Below are positions 32,443-40,506 of a DNA stretch of 44,169 nt, piece by piece; the stretch's first letter is position 1, and each line of letters begins with the position of its first letter. Location of the stretch: positions 1 to 44,169 of the forward strand of contig CAYJWL010000005.1 of assembly GCA_964373855.1 (NCBI GenBank). Reading direction: 5' to 3'. The position numbers and the translations under genes are program-made. A model generated the notes under the pieces. The model was not told the origin of the DNA, made no database searches, and was given only the letters and a program-made list of their open reading frames with translations. Origin of the DNA: CAYJWL01 sp964373855 (lineage in GTDB: Bacteria; Patescibacteriota; Andersenbacteria; UBA10190).

Positions 32443-33132
32443 GTGCGTTACGATAAAAGCGACATAGATAAAATTCCTTTAGAAAAGCCATTTGATTTTG
32501 AAGATAACGCCAATTGGCGGATTTTCAGAATCATGGCCGAGTTTATTGACGGCTTCGAATTTTTGTATCCGCTGCGCCGGGAAGTGACTTTTTTTGGTTC
32601 CGCCCGGCTGGCCGAGGGCAGCCGGTGGTACGAAGAAGCGCGCAAGTTAGGCCGAATTCTGGGTGAACATCATTATACGGTTATCACCGGTGGCGGTCCG
32701 GGCATCATGGAAGCCGGCAACAGAGGAGCCTATGAAGGCGGCGGGGAATCAGTTGGTCTGGATATTGAGCTGCCCGAGGAACAGCGCCGCAATGCTTATG
32801 TTAAAAAGGGCATTGGTTTTCACTATTTTTTTACGCGCAAAGTAATGCTGTCCGCTTCAGCGCAGGCCTATGTCTTTTTTCCGGGCGGATATGGCACGCT
32901 TGATGAATTCTTTGAAATGGTCACCCTTATTCAGACAAAAAAAATGCGGCCGGTGCCAGTAGTTTGCGTGGGAAAAATATTCTGGGAGCCGCTTAATCAA
33001 TGGATGAGCCAGACACTGGTAAGCCAGTTCCAGACAATCGATCCGGCAGATATTGATTTATACAAGATTGTCGACACGGCTGATGAAGCATTTGCTTTCA
33101 TTAAGAACTCCCCAGAGCGAAAGTATTTCTAA
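32443..33132 (+). CDS. LOG-family protein (TIGR00730), nucleoside 5'-monophosphate phosphoribohydrolase-like
   Basis: 229 residues, GTG start. VTFFGSARLAEGSRWYEEARKLG, TVITGGGPGIMEAGNRGAYEGGG (nucleotide-binding GGGPG.MEA) and PGGYGTLDEFFEMVTLIQ (the PGG.GT..E signature). LOG proteins release ribose-5-phosphate from cytokinin or other nucleotide monophosphates; in bacteria the physiological role is usually purine-nucleotide turnover and is often unclear. A stand-alone gene between the ATPase and alaS. Residues 15-35 are an N-terminal extension relative to short LOG proteins. Confidence 0.88.
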   Translation: MRYDKSDIDKIPLEKPFDFEDNANWRIFRIMAEFIDGFEFLYPLRREVTFFGSARLAEGSRWYEEARKLGRILGEHHYTVITGGGPGIMEAGNRGAYEGGGESVGLDIELPEEQRRNAYVKKGIGFHYFFTRKVMLSASAQAYVFFPGGYGTLDEFFEMVTLIQTKKMRPVPVVCVGKIFWEPLNQWMSQTLVSQFQTIDPADIDLYKIVDTADEAFAFIKNSPERKYF

Positions 33133-33169
33133 GCTCAAAGCCAGAGAAATTGATCTAGCAACAAAGGGG

Positions 33170-33286
33170 AGACGGCAGGGGTCCCCCGCCAAGCGCCCGC
33201 CGGTATTCCGCTGCCGTTGGGCTTAAGGATGCAGCCGCGGCAGCCGCCCGGCAGGGCGGGCCTCGCCAGAGGCGGGAACCCCAGCG
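33170..33286. repeat. Nested palindromic element with family 4 core, copy 2
   Basis: Three nested stems: GGGGTCCCCCGCC with GGCGGGAACCCC (outer), GCCCGCC with GGCGGGC, and GCTGCCG with CGGCAGC (inner). The loop region 33223-33246 carries TTAAGGATGCAGCCGCGGCAG, as at 27797. It occupies the gap between the LOG gene and alaS; no coding potential. Confidence 0.65.
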
Positions 33287-33322
33287 TGATTATCATTTTA
33301 CAATGTATTTAACCCGGACTAG

Positions 33323-33352
33323 TTGTGAATATAGGGTGTTAGCTGGTAGGAT
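33323..33352 (+). promoter_or_regulatory. Likely promoter of alaS
   Basis: TTGTGA (33323-33328), 18-base spacer, TAGGAT (33347-33352), 29 bases before the alaS ATG. Confidence 0.4.
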
Positions 33353-33381
33353 GGCGGCAGACTTAATGCCTATGCCTGATT

Positions 33382-35154
33382 ATGGCCGAGAAAATAACAT
33401 CCAATGAGCTGAGGGAGAAGTACTTGTCTTTTTTTGAGGGAAAAGGGCATGCGCGGATACCGGCTGCGCCGCTGGTGCCCGAACATGATCCGTCCGTGCT
33501 TTTTACAACTGCCGGTATGCATCCACTGGTGCCATACCTCAAAGGACAACCGCACCCCGCCGGGTCGCGCCTGACCAATGTTCAAAAATCTCTACGCACC
33601 AGCGATATTGATGATGTCGGTGACGCCACCCACGCCACCGTATTCGAAATGCTCGGCAACTGGTCGCTCGGCGATTACTTTAAACGGGAAGCAATTGCCT
33701 GGAGCTGGGAGTTTTTAACTGATCAAGACTGGCTCGGCCTTGATCCCGCCTGCCTGGCAGTAAGTGTTTTTGCCGGCGACGCCGACGCGCCGCGCGACGA
33801 CGAATCCGCCAGCCACTGGCTGGCAGCCGGGGTGCCAGCATCCCGTATTGCCTACTTAGGCAAGGAGGAAAACTGGTGGCCATCTGGAGGCGGACAGATG
33901 GGTCCGCAAGGACCTGACACAGAGATGTTTTACTGGAGCAACTTGAGCGCTCCGCCCAAAAAATTTGATCCTGACGATGCGCGCTGGGTTGAAATCTGGA
34001 ACGACGTATTTATGCAGTACGACCGTTCAGCGGAGGGAACATACCAGCCACTGCCTCAGCAAAATGTGGATACCGGTATGGGATTGGAGCGGACCGTGAT
34101 GATTCTCAACCGGCTGCCATCAATTTATGAGATTGATACGTATCAGCCGCTGATGGCTCTTATCAATGAGCAATCACGGATCGATAATCTACGGCAAAAG
34201 CGAATCTTAGCTGATCACATTAAAGCCTTTACGTTTATTCTTGGTGATGAAGTCCCTGTAATCCCGTCCAAGGCGGATCAGGGTTATGTCGTCCGCCGGC
34301 TGATTCGCCGGGCAGTGCTGGCACTGCGCACATTACAGGTAAACGCCAACGTAACCCAAGTTCTGCTGGAAGGCATGAAGCGTATCGCCACAGAGTACGG
34401 CACTGTTTACCCATCGCTTAAACAGCGGGGAGCGGAGGCGCAGAGTGCGCTTACGCAGGAACTTGATAAATCACTATCGAGCCTGGATAGAGGTTTAGCC
34501 AAATTCGATCAGATCCTAAAAAACAGGAAAGAAATAAGCGGCTTCCAGGCCTTTGAGCTTTACACCACCTATGGATTGCCTATCGAAATAACGCTTGAAT
34601 TGGCTGCCGAGAAGGCTGCCAGGGTTGACGTCGAGGGGTACCAGCAGGAAATGGCCAAACATCAGAAACTTTCCCGCACGGCCGCCGCGGGAAAGTTCAA
34701 AGGGGGTCTGGCGGATCACTCAGAAGAATCTGTCCGCTATCATACCGCTACCCATTTACTCCACCAAGCCTTGCGGCAGGTACTAGGCGATCACGTACGG
34801 CAGACGGGCAGCAACATAACCCGGGAGAGGCTGCGCTTTGATTTCTCTCATCCCCGACCCATGTCGGCGCCAGAACGTCAGGCTGTTGCCGATCTGGTTA
34901 ATAAAAAGATTCAGGAGGATTTGCCGGTACAACGGGAGGAAATGTCAGTGGCGGCAGCCAAGGCTACAGGCGCCCTTGGTTTGTTTGAACATAAGTATGC
35001 TACGAGGGTCAGTGTCTATACCATCGGTGATTTCTCCCGTGAAATGTGCGGCGGACCCCATGTTGTCCGCACGGGGTTGTTGGGCACGTTTAAAATCACG
35101 AAAGAAGAATCCGCCGGGGGAGGCATTCGCCGCATCAAAGCTGTACTTACATAG
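33382..35154 (+). CDS. alaS: Alanine--tRNA ligase, short form without the C-Ala domain
   Basis: 590 residues against about 875 in E. coli. Catalytic domain: LREKYLSFFEGKGHARIP, LFTTAGMHPLVPYLKG, DATHATVFEMLGNWSLGDYFK, EIWNDVFMQYDR and GMGLERTVMILN. The second additional (editing/SAD) domain is complete with its zinc ligands HTATHLLHQAL and MCGGPHV. The protein ends right there (GGIRRIKAVL), so the C-terminal C-Ala/oligomerisation domain is absent. Editing of Ser/Gly-tRNA should still be possible. The open frame ends in a TAG with no downstream remnant, so this is a true short form, as known in CPR bacteria, rather than a frameshift. Confidence 0.95.
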   Translation: MAEKITSNELREKYLSFFEGKGHARIPAAPLVPEHDPSVLFTTAGMHPLVPYLKGQPHPAGSRLTNVQKSLRTSDIDDVGDATHATVFEMLGNWSLGDYFKREAIAWSWEFLTDQDWLGLDPACLAVSVFAGDADAPRDDESASHWLAAGVPASRIAYLGKEENWWPSGGGQMGPQGPDTEMFYWSNLSAPPKKFDPDDARWVEIWNDVFMQYDRSAEGTYQPLPQQNVDTGMGLERTVMILNRLPSIYEIDTYQPLMALINEQSRIDNLRQKRILADHIKAFTFILGDEVPVIPSKADQGYVVRRLIRRAVLALRTLQVNANVTQVLLEGMKRIATEYGTVYPSLKQRGAEAQSALTQELDKSLSSLDRGLAKFDQILKNRKEISGFQAFELYTTYGLPIEITLELAAEKAARVDVEGYQQEMAKHQKLSRTAAAGKFKGGLADHSEESVRYHTATHLLHQALRQVLGDHVRQTGSNITRERLRFDFSHPRPMSAPERQAVADLVNKKIQEDLPVQREEMSVAAAKATGALGLFEHKYATRVSVYTIGDFSREMCGGPHVVRTGLLGTFKITKEESAGGGIRRIKAVLT

Positions 35155-35177
35155 CTTTTCAATTTACGCTTACTACC

Positions 35178-36563
35178 ATGCGGGATATAAGAGCAGCAAA
35201 ATTTTCCAAAAGAAGGATCCCCACCCCTGACGACATGCCACCGGCTGTGCGCCAGCTTTACCAAAAGCAACAGCCAACTAGCGCGAAACCGCGGTTTGGC
35301 GGCTCCAAAGTCGACGTAACAAATGTACCCGTCCCGCCGCGTTCGCTCCAAGAGCGACGCGTTAAGGCGCTGCAACCGACTGATAAAAAACCCCCTCTCT
35401 TTGCCATCATTAAGGGAAAAACTGCGATCCGACAAAAAACGCACCTCGGCCACAACGAACGAAAAATTATACTTATCCTGCTGTCACTGGCAGCCGTAGC
35501 GCTGGTATTAGCTGGTCTCATATTCTTGCCCCAAGCACAAGTAGAAATGGTATTAGAAACTGCCCCGCTTTTGATTGATCAGGAATTAGCCATCGGCGCC
35601 GGCACCGGCGAGCCCGATCGAATCCCGGGGATGGCATACGCGCGGGAAGTACAAGTTGAAGGCGTATCCCCGGTGTTGAGCAAAGAAGTGGTGGGCACCA
35701 AAGCCAGCGGAACTGTCAGCTTGGTGAATCGCACTATTGATGAACAAAAAATTGTGGAGCAGAGTCGGCTGGTGGCTGCCAACGGGACTCTCTATTATAT
35801 GCAGCGTCATGCTATCATCCCGCCGAACTCATCTGTCGCCATTCCGGTGGAGGCGGCACAGGCGGGCGAGGGAGGGAATATATCATCAGGCCGGCTTAAC
35901 TTTGCCGCGCTGGCCGAGGCATCTCAAGCGCTCGTGTATGCGGAAATTGATCAGCCTGTAAACGGCGGTTCGGGCGAAGAAGTCGCGGTTGTCAAGCAGG
36001 CAGATCTTGACCAAGCACGAGCGGCGGCCCAGACTGCAGCGCGTCAACGCAGCGAGGAAGAGATTAGATCGGAGCTTGAACCGGGTTGGACCCTGCTCGA
36101 GGAAAGCTGGGATATCGAGCTACTGGAATTTACGCCGCAATCTGAGCTTGATGACCGTAAGGACGCTATCGCGTATACAGCGCGGGCTAATGTCCGTGTC
36201 CTGGGATATGAGGAAGCCGCGCTGGAGGATAGATTAGCTCAAGTGCTCGACGATCGGCTCGATGCCAACTATATGCTGTTTCCGGGTCCGATTTCATTTA
36301 CTAAAGCGGTTGACTCGATCGACTGGGAAAAGGGCGAGAGCCGCATAACCGTGCGAGTGACCCATACAACGATTCCGTCTTTTTCTCTGCCTACTCTGCG
36401 CGATAAATTGGCCGGGCGCAGTCGCGGCGAAGCGGAAGAATACATCCGTGGTCTTAACGGGGTTACGGCCGCTTCGATCAAGCTGGCACCATTCTGGGTG
36501 AGAAAAGTCCCCCGCATTGACAGGCGGATTTCGATCGATCTCGTATCAGACCGGCAGCCGTAA
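35178..36563 (+). CDS. Single-pass membrane protein with baseplate-J-like extracellular domain
   Basis: 461 residues. A basic, Pro-rich cytoplasmic N-terminus of about 90 residues precedes one membrane helix (about 95-117, ILILLSLAAVALVLAGLIFL). The outside part has KASGTVSLVNRTIDEQKIVEQSRL, then HAIIPPNSSVAIPVEAAQAG and GEGGNISSGRLNF, a pattern like the baseplate J/gp47 family, and in the C-terminal half an acidic domain (EEEIRSELEPGW) and LRDKLAGRSRGEAEEYIRGL. No enzyme motif. Such proteins recur in CPR genomes and may form surface structures; the role is not known. It follows alaS by 23 bases and could share its transcript. Confidence 0.6.
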   Translation: MRDIRAAKFSKRRIPTPDDMPPAVRQLYQKQQPTSAKPRFGGSKVDVTNVPVPPRSLQERRVKALQPTDKKPPLFAIIKGKTAIRQKTHLGHNERKIILILLSLAAVALVLAGLIFLPQAQVEMVLETAPLLIDQELAIGAGTGEPDRIPGMAYAREVQVEGVSPVLSKEVVGTKASGTVSLVNRTIDEQKIVEQSRLVAANGTLYYMQRHAIIPPNSSVAIPVEAAQAGEGGNISSGRLNFAALAEASQALVYAEIDQPVNGGSGEEVAVVKQADLDQARAAAQTAARQRSEEEIRSELEPGWTLLEESWDIELLEFTPQSELDDRKDAIAYTARANVRVLGYEEAALEDRLAQVLDDRLDANYMLFPGPISFTKAVDSIDWEKGESRITVRVTHTTIPSFSLPTLRDKLAGRSRGEAEEYIRGLNGVTAASIKLAPFWVRKVPRIDRRISIDLVSDRQP

Positions 36564-36602
36564 TGGGCAGTAGTGCATAGCCAAAGAATAGCAGGAGCAT
36601 AT

Positions 36603-36652
36603 CTGACCCATCGACTGTGCTCTTGGTCAATCTGAGCCAGTCGAAGATTGAC
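36603..36652. repeat. Dispersed repeat family 2, diverged copy 3
   Basis: CTGACCCATCGACTGTGCTC, TTGGTCAATCTGAGC and CAGTCGAAGATTGACA line up with TTGACCCGTTCGAC, GGGTCAAATCCGAGC and GAGTCGAAGATGGACA of the other copies. It lies upstream of infA. Confidence 0.5.
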
Positions 36653-36750
36653 ATAGTAGATAAGGTTTGGTAACCTCTTACCCAACTGCACTACACGCAT
36701 TCGGGATGGGTGGGACAACTTTGGCTTGACTGTTGCAATCATCCCGCGTA

Positions 36751-37014
36751 ATGCCGTGCAGGGATTTATTTTTAAATGAGCCGACTTTAAGCGCTTTGCG
36801 AGATAAAGGTACAGTCGAAATCGAGGGCGAAATCACTGACACGATGCCCAATGCCCAGTTCCGTGTAAAGCTCGATACCGGCCAGGAGATTATCGGCCAC
36901 GTGAGCGGAAAAATGAGGATCCATCGGATCCGAGTCATGCCCGGAGACCGAGTACGAGTGGCCATGTCGCCATATGACCTGACGAAAGGAAGAATCATAT
37001 TACGTCTCCAATAA
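36751..37014 (+). CDS. infA: Translation initiation factor IF-1
   Basis: OB-fold protein: GTVEIEGEITDTMPNAQFRV, IIGHVSGKMRIHRIRVMPGD, SPYDLTKGRIILRLQ. From ATG 36751 it has 87 residues; a TTG codon at 36796 would give exactly 72, the standard IF-1 length, and a TTG at 36733 gives 93. None has a Shine-Dalgarno sequence, so the start is uncertain and the first 15 residues (MPCRDLFLNEPTLSA) may not be translated. It opens the conserved infA-rpmJ-rpsM-rpsK-rpsD-rpoA-rplQ block. Confidence 0.9.
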   Translation: MPCRDLFLNEPTLSALRDKGTVEIEGEITDTMPNAQFRVKLDTGQEIIGHVSGKMRIHRIRVMPGDRVRVAMSPYDLTKGRIILRLQ

Positions 37015-37039
37015 ACACTATGAAGTTGTAGCAGTTCTT

Positions 37040-37153
37040 ATGAAAGTCAGAGCATCGGTCAAAAAAATGTGCGCCAAATGCAAGGTTCTCCGCCGCCAGG
37101 GGAGAGTGCATGTAATTTGCGACAATCCCAAGCATAAGCAGCGGCAGGGATAG
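37040..37153 (+). CDS. rpmJ: 50S ribosomal protein L36 (zinc-binding form)
   Basis: 37 residues: MKVRASVKKMCAKC, KVLRRQGRVHVICDNPKHKQRQG. Cys11, Cys14, Cys27 and His32 form the C+ zinc ribbon (CxxC...C....H). Standard length and standard position between infA and rpsM. Too short for usual ORF cut-offs, so easily missed. Confidence 0.96.
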   Translation: MKVRASVKKMCAKCKVLRRQGRVHVICDNPKHKQRQG

Positions 37154-37247
37154 TTAGTAATTCACTATGTTCGTCACTCAAGCGAAAAAAATAAAGCCTG
37201 AAGCGCCAAACAAATCATGGCCGCAGGCAACGCTGTTATTTTGCTTA

Positions 37248-37253
37248 TATAAT
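37248..37253 (+). promoter_or_regulatory. Possible -10 element before rpsM
   Basis: A perfect TATAAT in an AT-rich stretch, 28 bases before the rpsM ATG in the unusually long 128-base rpmJ-rpsM gap. The -35 region is weak, so this is tentative. Confidence 0.35.
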
Positions 37254-37281
37254 TTTGATTTTTTAGTTTAGCAAAGCGCCT

Positions 37282-37674
37282 ATGCCTGTTCGCATCAGCG
37301 GTGTCGTGCTTCCCGACCACAAGCATATTGAGATTGCTTTAACCAGCATTCACGGCATCGGCCGTCCGCTTAGTCTTAAGATATTAAATGTACTGGCGAT
37401 TGATCCCAACACGCGCGCACATGATTTAGATGAGAGACAGCAGCATGCGCTGCGTGACTACATTGAAAAAAACGTCACGGTAGAAGGAGAACTGAGGCGT
37501 GAAGTGGCCATGAATATAAAACATCATAAGGACATTGGCACGTATCGAGGATCGCGCCATAGTAAAGGCTTGCCGGTCCGTAATCAGCGCACCAAAACAA
37601 ATTCCCGCACAGTACGCGGCAATGTTCGAAAGACAGCCGGCAGCGGGCGCAAAACAGCCGCGGAGAAGACATAA
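37282..37674 (+). CDS. rpsM: 30S ribosomal protein S13
   Basis: 130 residues. MPVRISGVVLPDHKHIEIALTSIHGIGRPLS and the C-terminal RGSRHSKGLPVRNQRTKTNSRTVRG (the RG.RH..GLPVRGQRTKTN signature). Basic C-terminal tail, KTAGSGRKTAAEKT. Binds the head of 16S rRNA and contacts P-site tRNA. Eight bases upstream of rpsK. Confidence 0.97.
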   Translation: MPVRISGVVLPDHKHIEIALTSIHGIGRPLSLKILNVLAIDPNTRAHDLDERQQHALRDYIEKNVTVEGELRREVAMNIKHHKDIGTYRGSRHSKGLPVRNQRTKTNSRTVRGNVRKTAGSGRKTAAEKT

Positions 37675-37682
37675 AGATACCT

Positions 37683-38093
37683 ATGGCAAACACGACAAAT
37701 CAAGCAGCCGCGGAGACGCCAAGAAAGAAATCGCGGGCTAAGAGAAAAGTAAAGCAGGGTGTGATTTACATTCAATCAACCTATAACAATACCATCGTGA
37801 CGGTGACTGACCTGGCGGGAAATGTTTTAGTCTCAGGCAGCGCCGGCCGTTCCGGTTTCAGCGGAGCCAGAAAAGCCACTCCGTTCGCCGCCCAGCAGAC
37901 AGTTGGCAAAGTTGTCGATAGCCTGAAGCCTTATGGTATGGCAGAGGCAAGAGTGGTCGTCCGCGGTATCGGCAGCGCGCGAGAATCTGCCATTCGCTCT
38001 TTAAGCTCAGCCGGACTTACCATAACGGCAATCCGGGACGCCACGCCAATTCCGCATAATGGAGTGCGTCCCCCCAAGCGCCGCCGAGTATAA
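37683..38093 (+). CDS. rpsK: 30S ribosomal protein S11
   Basis: 136 residues: QGVIYIQSTYNNTIVTVTDLAGNVLVSGSAG, FSGARKATPFAAQQ, EARVVVRGIGSARESAIRSL, ITAIRDATPIPHNGVRPPKRRRV. Complete and canonical apart from an N-terminal basic extension. Platform protein of the 30S subunit. Confidence 0.97.
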   Translation: MANTTNQAAAETPRKKSRAKRKVKQGVIYIQSTYNNTIVTVTDLAGNVLVSGSAGRSGFSGARKATPFAAQQTVGKVVDSLKPYGMAEARVVVRGIGSARESAIRSLSSAGLTITAIRDATPIPHNGVRPPKRRRV

Positions 38094-38098
38094 TATCT

Positions 38099-38653
38099 AT
38101 GCCTCAAGATACAACAACTAATCCGCGCCCAAGCCCGGCCGGCCGATCACTAGCCGGACGGCGCCGGCGTCCCCGCAGCCGCTATGCCGGGCAGCTTCAG
38201 GAAAAACAATTGCTTAAGAGCATGTATAATATCCGCGAAGAGCAGCTTAAAAAATATTATAAGCAAGCGCGGCGAACAGGCGGACCGACCGGACCCAACC
38301 TGATCGTTCTGCTTGAGCGCCGCCTGGATAATGCCGTTTTCCGATCGGGCTTCGCGCAAACCCGGCGGCAGGCGCGGCAGATGACGACACACGGTTTCTT
38401 CACCGTGAACAACCGGCCAGTTGACATTCCCTCCTATGCCATCAAGCCCGGGGACATTGTCGGTATCCGCCCGGGCAAGCGAGAGGCATCATACTTCTCC
38501 GCATTTGAAAAACGCATGCAAAACATCCGGCTGCCTTCGTGGATTTTGCTTTCGCCTAAGGAGTATAGCTTTAGTATTGCCTCGCTACCGGCGCACGACG
38601 AAGCTAATGTCGGAGCCGACGTACGCGCTGTCGTCGAGTATTTTGCCCGCTAA
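38099..38653 (+). CDS. rpsD: 30S ribosomal protein S4, shortened N-terminus
   Basis: 184 residues (E. coli 206). From residue 28 it is S4: RYAGQLQEKQLLKSMYNIREEQLKKYY, NLIVLLERRLDNAVFRSGFAQTRRQARQMTTHGFFTVNN (S4 RNA-binding domain), PGDIVGIRPGKRE. The usual first 40 residues with the Cys/zinc or zinc-like N-domain are replaced by a short Pro/Arg-rich tail (MPQDTTTNPRPSPAGRS). Primary 16S rRNA-binding protein. Confidence 0.95.
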   Translation: MPQDTTTNPRPSPAGRSLAGRRRRPRSRYAGQLQEKQLLKSMYNIREEQLKKYYKQARRTGGPTGPNLIVLLERRLDNAVFRSGFAQTRRQARQMTTHGFFTVNNRPVDIPSYAIKPGDIVGIRPGKREASYFSAFEKRMQNIRLPSWILLSPKEYSFSIASLPAHDEANVGADVRAVVEYFAR

Positions 38654-38670
38654 TTCTTAAGTTCATAACT

Positions 38671-39633
38671 ATGTTGCAACCTATTTATTTGCCGGAGAAG
38701 ATAGACATCAAGCCAGCGGGCGCGCAGACCGCTCAATTTAGCATTCAACCCTATCATCCTGGCTACGGTCCGACTGTTGGTAACGCTCTGCGTCGTGTCC
38801 TTCTTTCCTCTTTGCCGGGAGCGGCCATTACGGAAATGCAGGTCGAAAACATTAACCATGAATTCACCACATTGCCCGGAGTAAAAGAGGACATAGTAAC
38901 TGTCATGCTTAACCTTAAAGGTGTCCGCTTAACTTCAGACAGCAAAGAACCTGTCAGCATCCGGCTCAATGTTCATGGCGAGAAATCAATTACCGCTGGT
39001 GATTTTGACGTCCCGCCCGAAGTGAAAATCGTCAACAGCGATCATCATCTCGCCACTTTAACGGACAACCATGCCAAGCTTGAATTAATATGCACGGTTG
39101 AGCAAGGCCGGGGCTATGTCCCGTCAGAGACCCGCGCCAGCAAGGACCGGCCGATTGGTACCATCGCCCTTGACGCTATCTTTACTCCGGTCACTCGAGC
39201 CAGCTTTACGGTTGAAAACGTACGTGTCGGACAAGCAACTGACTACCATAGCCTCAAACTTACGATCACTACTGACGGGACACTTACGCCAGAAGAGGCG
39301 CTGCGGCAAGCGGCGTCAATTCTCCGTGATCACTTTAACGAGTTAACTGGAGACCTGACTGCGAAAATGACCGCGTATCGTCCAATTGAAGTGCTTCCAC
39401 CGCAGGAAATAGAGGAGCCCCAAGCGCCAGAAAACACGCTTAATTTATTGCAATTACCATCGCGTGTTCATAATGCGCTCGAGCGAGTGGGAATTACCAC
39501 GGTCGAACAAGTACTCGAACTGACCGATGATCAGATTCAGGATATTCCAGGATTGGGTGCGAAGGCGGTGTACGATGTTCACGAAGCGCGGGAAGCATAT
39601 AGCAAACGCCAAGTCCAAGAAGCTGCCCAATAA
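38671..39633 (+). CDS. rpoA: DNA-directed RNA polymerase subunit alpha
   Basis: 320 residues. Alpha-NTD: FSIQPYHPGYGPTVGNALRRVLLSSLPGAAI (the GNALRR dimer motif), REDIVTVMLNLKGVRL-like segment, PEEALRQAASILRDHF. Alpha-CTD with two helix-hairpin-helix parts: LPSRVHNALERVGITTVEQVLELTDDQIQDIPGLGAKAVYDV. Both domains present, so activator and UP-element contacts are possible. Confidence 0.97.
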   Translation: MLQPIYLPEKIDIKPAGAQTAQFSIQPYHPGYGPTVGNALRRVLLSSLPGAAITEMQVENINHEFTTLPGVKEDIVTVMLNLKGVRLTSDSKEPVSIRLNVHGEKSITAGDFDVPPEVKIVNSDHHLATLTDNHAKLELICTVEQGRGYVPSETRASKDRPIGTIALDAIFTPVTRASFTVENVRVGQATDYHSLKLTITTDGTLTPEEALRQAASILRDHFNELTGDLTAKMTAYRPIEVLPPQEIEEPQAPENTLNLLQLPSRVHNALERVGITTVEQVLELTDDQIQDIPGLGAKAVYDVHEAREAYSKRQVQEAAQ

Positions 39634-39642
39634 TGGCTAATC

Positions 39643-40005
39643 ATGAAGCATCGACACCACAATAGAATTCTCGGCCGCGGCGCATCCCATCGACGCCAGC
39701 TGATGCAAAACCTGACACGGTCGCTGCTCAAGCACGGCTCGATCATTACGACGGAGGCTAAAGCAAAAGAGCTACGGTTATTCGCCGAGCCGCTGATAAC
39801 AGCAGCCAAGCAAGAGCCCACGTTATTGAGTCGCCGTCGTCTTTTGCAAAAATCCGGCGGTGGTAAAGAAGCAGTAGCTCAATTGCAAAAAGTTGGCCGC
39901 GCGTCTGCCGCTCGAGCCGGCGGATATTTGCGGTTGACTAAATTGCCGGTAACGCGAGAGGATGGGGCACGCACAATCCGGGTAGAAATTATTGATCAAG
40001 TATAA
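39643..40005 (+). CDS. rplQ: 50S ribosomal protein L17
   Basis: 120 residues: MKHRHHNRILGRGASHRRQLMQNLTRSLLKHGSIITTEAKAKELR is the L17 signature, and GGYLRLTKLPVTREDGARTIRVEII the end. Follows rpoA as in most bacteria. Confidence 0.96.
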   Translation: MKHRHHNRILGRGASHRRQLMQNLTRSLLKHGSIITTEAKAKELRLFAEPLITAAKQEPTLLSRRRLLQKSGGGKEAVAQLQKVGRASAARAGGYLRLTKLPVTREDGARTIRVEIIDQV

Positions 40006-40025
40006 TATCATCTGCTTTTTGCCAT

Positions 40026-40490
40026 ATGAATCCTATGGGGAAACAACCAGATACGACCGGGACGCCGGTATTGAAAATGGGAGCACGCGCCCCCGAGTGG
40101 CACGTGCTTAATGCTACCGAGCAACCCTTAGGCAGACTAGCCACGCGGGCTGCCCATTTGCTTCTCGGAAAGCACCGGACTGACTTTGCTAAAAATAAAG
40201 TGGCGCCGGTGTATGTGGTGGTCACAAATTCCGATGCCTTGGTCGTTACCGGTGCCAAAAGAAAACAAAAGTTTTACCGGCGCCACACGCGGCATCCGGG
40301 CGGACTGAAGGAGCGCAGCCTGGAGGACGCACTTGCCGCTGATTCGCGCTGGGTGATTAAAGAGGCCGTCGCGGGTATGCTGCCCAAAAATAGCTTGCGC
40401 AGTCAGCGGCTCAATCAGTTGAAAATTTACAAGCAAGCCAATCATCCGCACCTGCCACAGGTAGGTCCGGTTAAGACGGAAAAAACCTAG
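40026..40490 (+). CDS. rplM: 50S ribosomal protein L13
   Basis: 154 residues; a second ATG at 40035 is possible. WHVLNATEQPLGRLATRAAHLLLGKHRTDF, VVVTNSDALVVTGAKRKQKFYRRHTRHPGGLKERS, VIKEAVAGMLPKNSLRSQRLNQLKIY. The N-terminal 20 residues (to LKMGAR) exceed the family norm. Paired with rpsI as usual. Confidence 0.96.
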   Translation: MNPMGKQPDTTGTPVLKMGARAPEWHVLNATEQPLGRLATRAAHLLLGKHRTDFAKNKVAPVYVVVTNSDALVVTGAKRKQKFYRRHTRHPGGLKERSLEDALAADSRWVIKEAVAGMLPKNSLRSQRLNQLKIYKQANHPHLPQVGPVKTEKT

Positions 40491-40506
40491 TCACGGGTAC
40501 TTTCAT

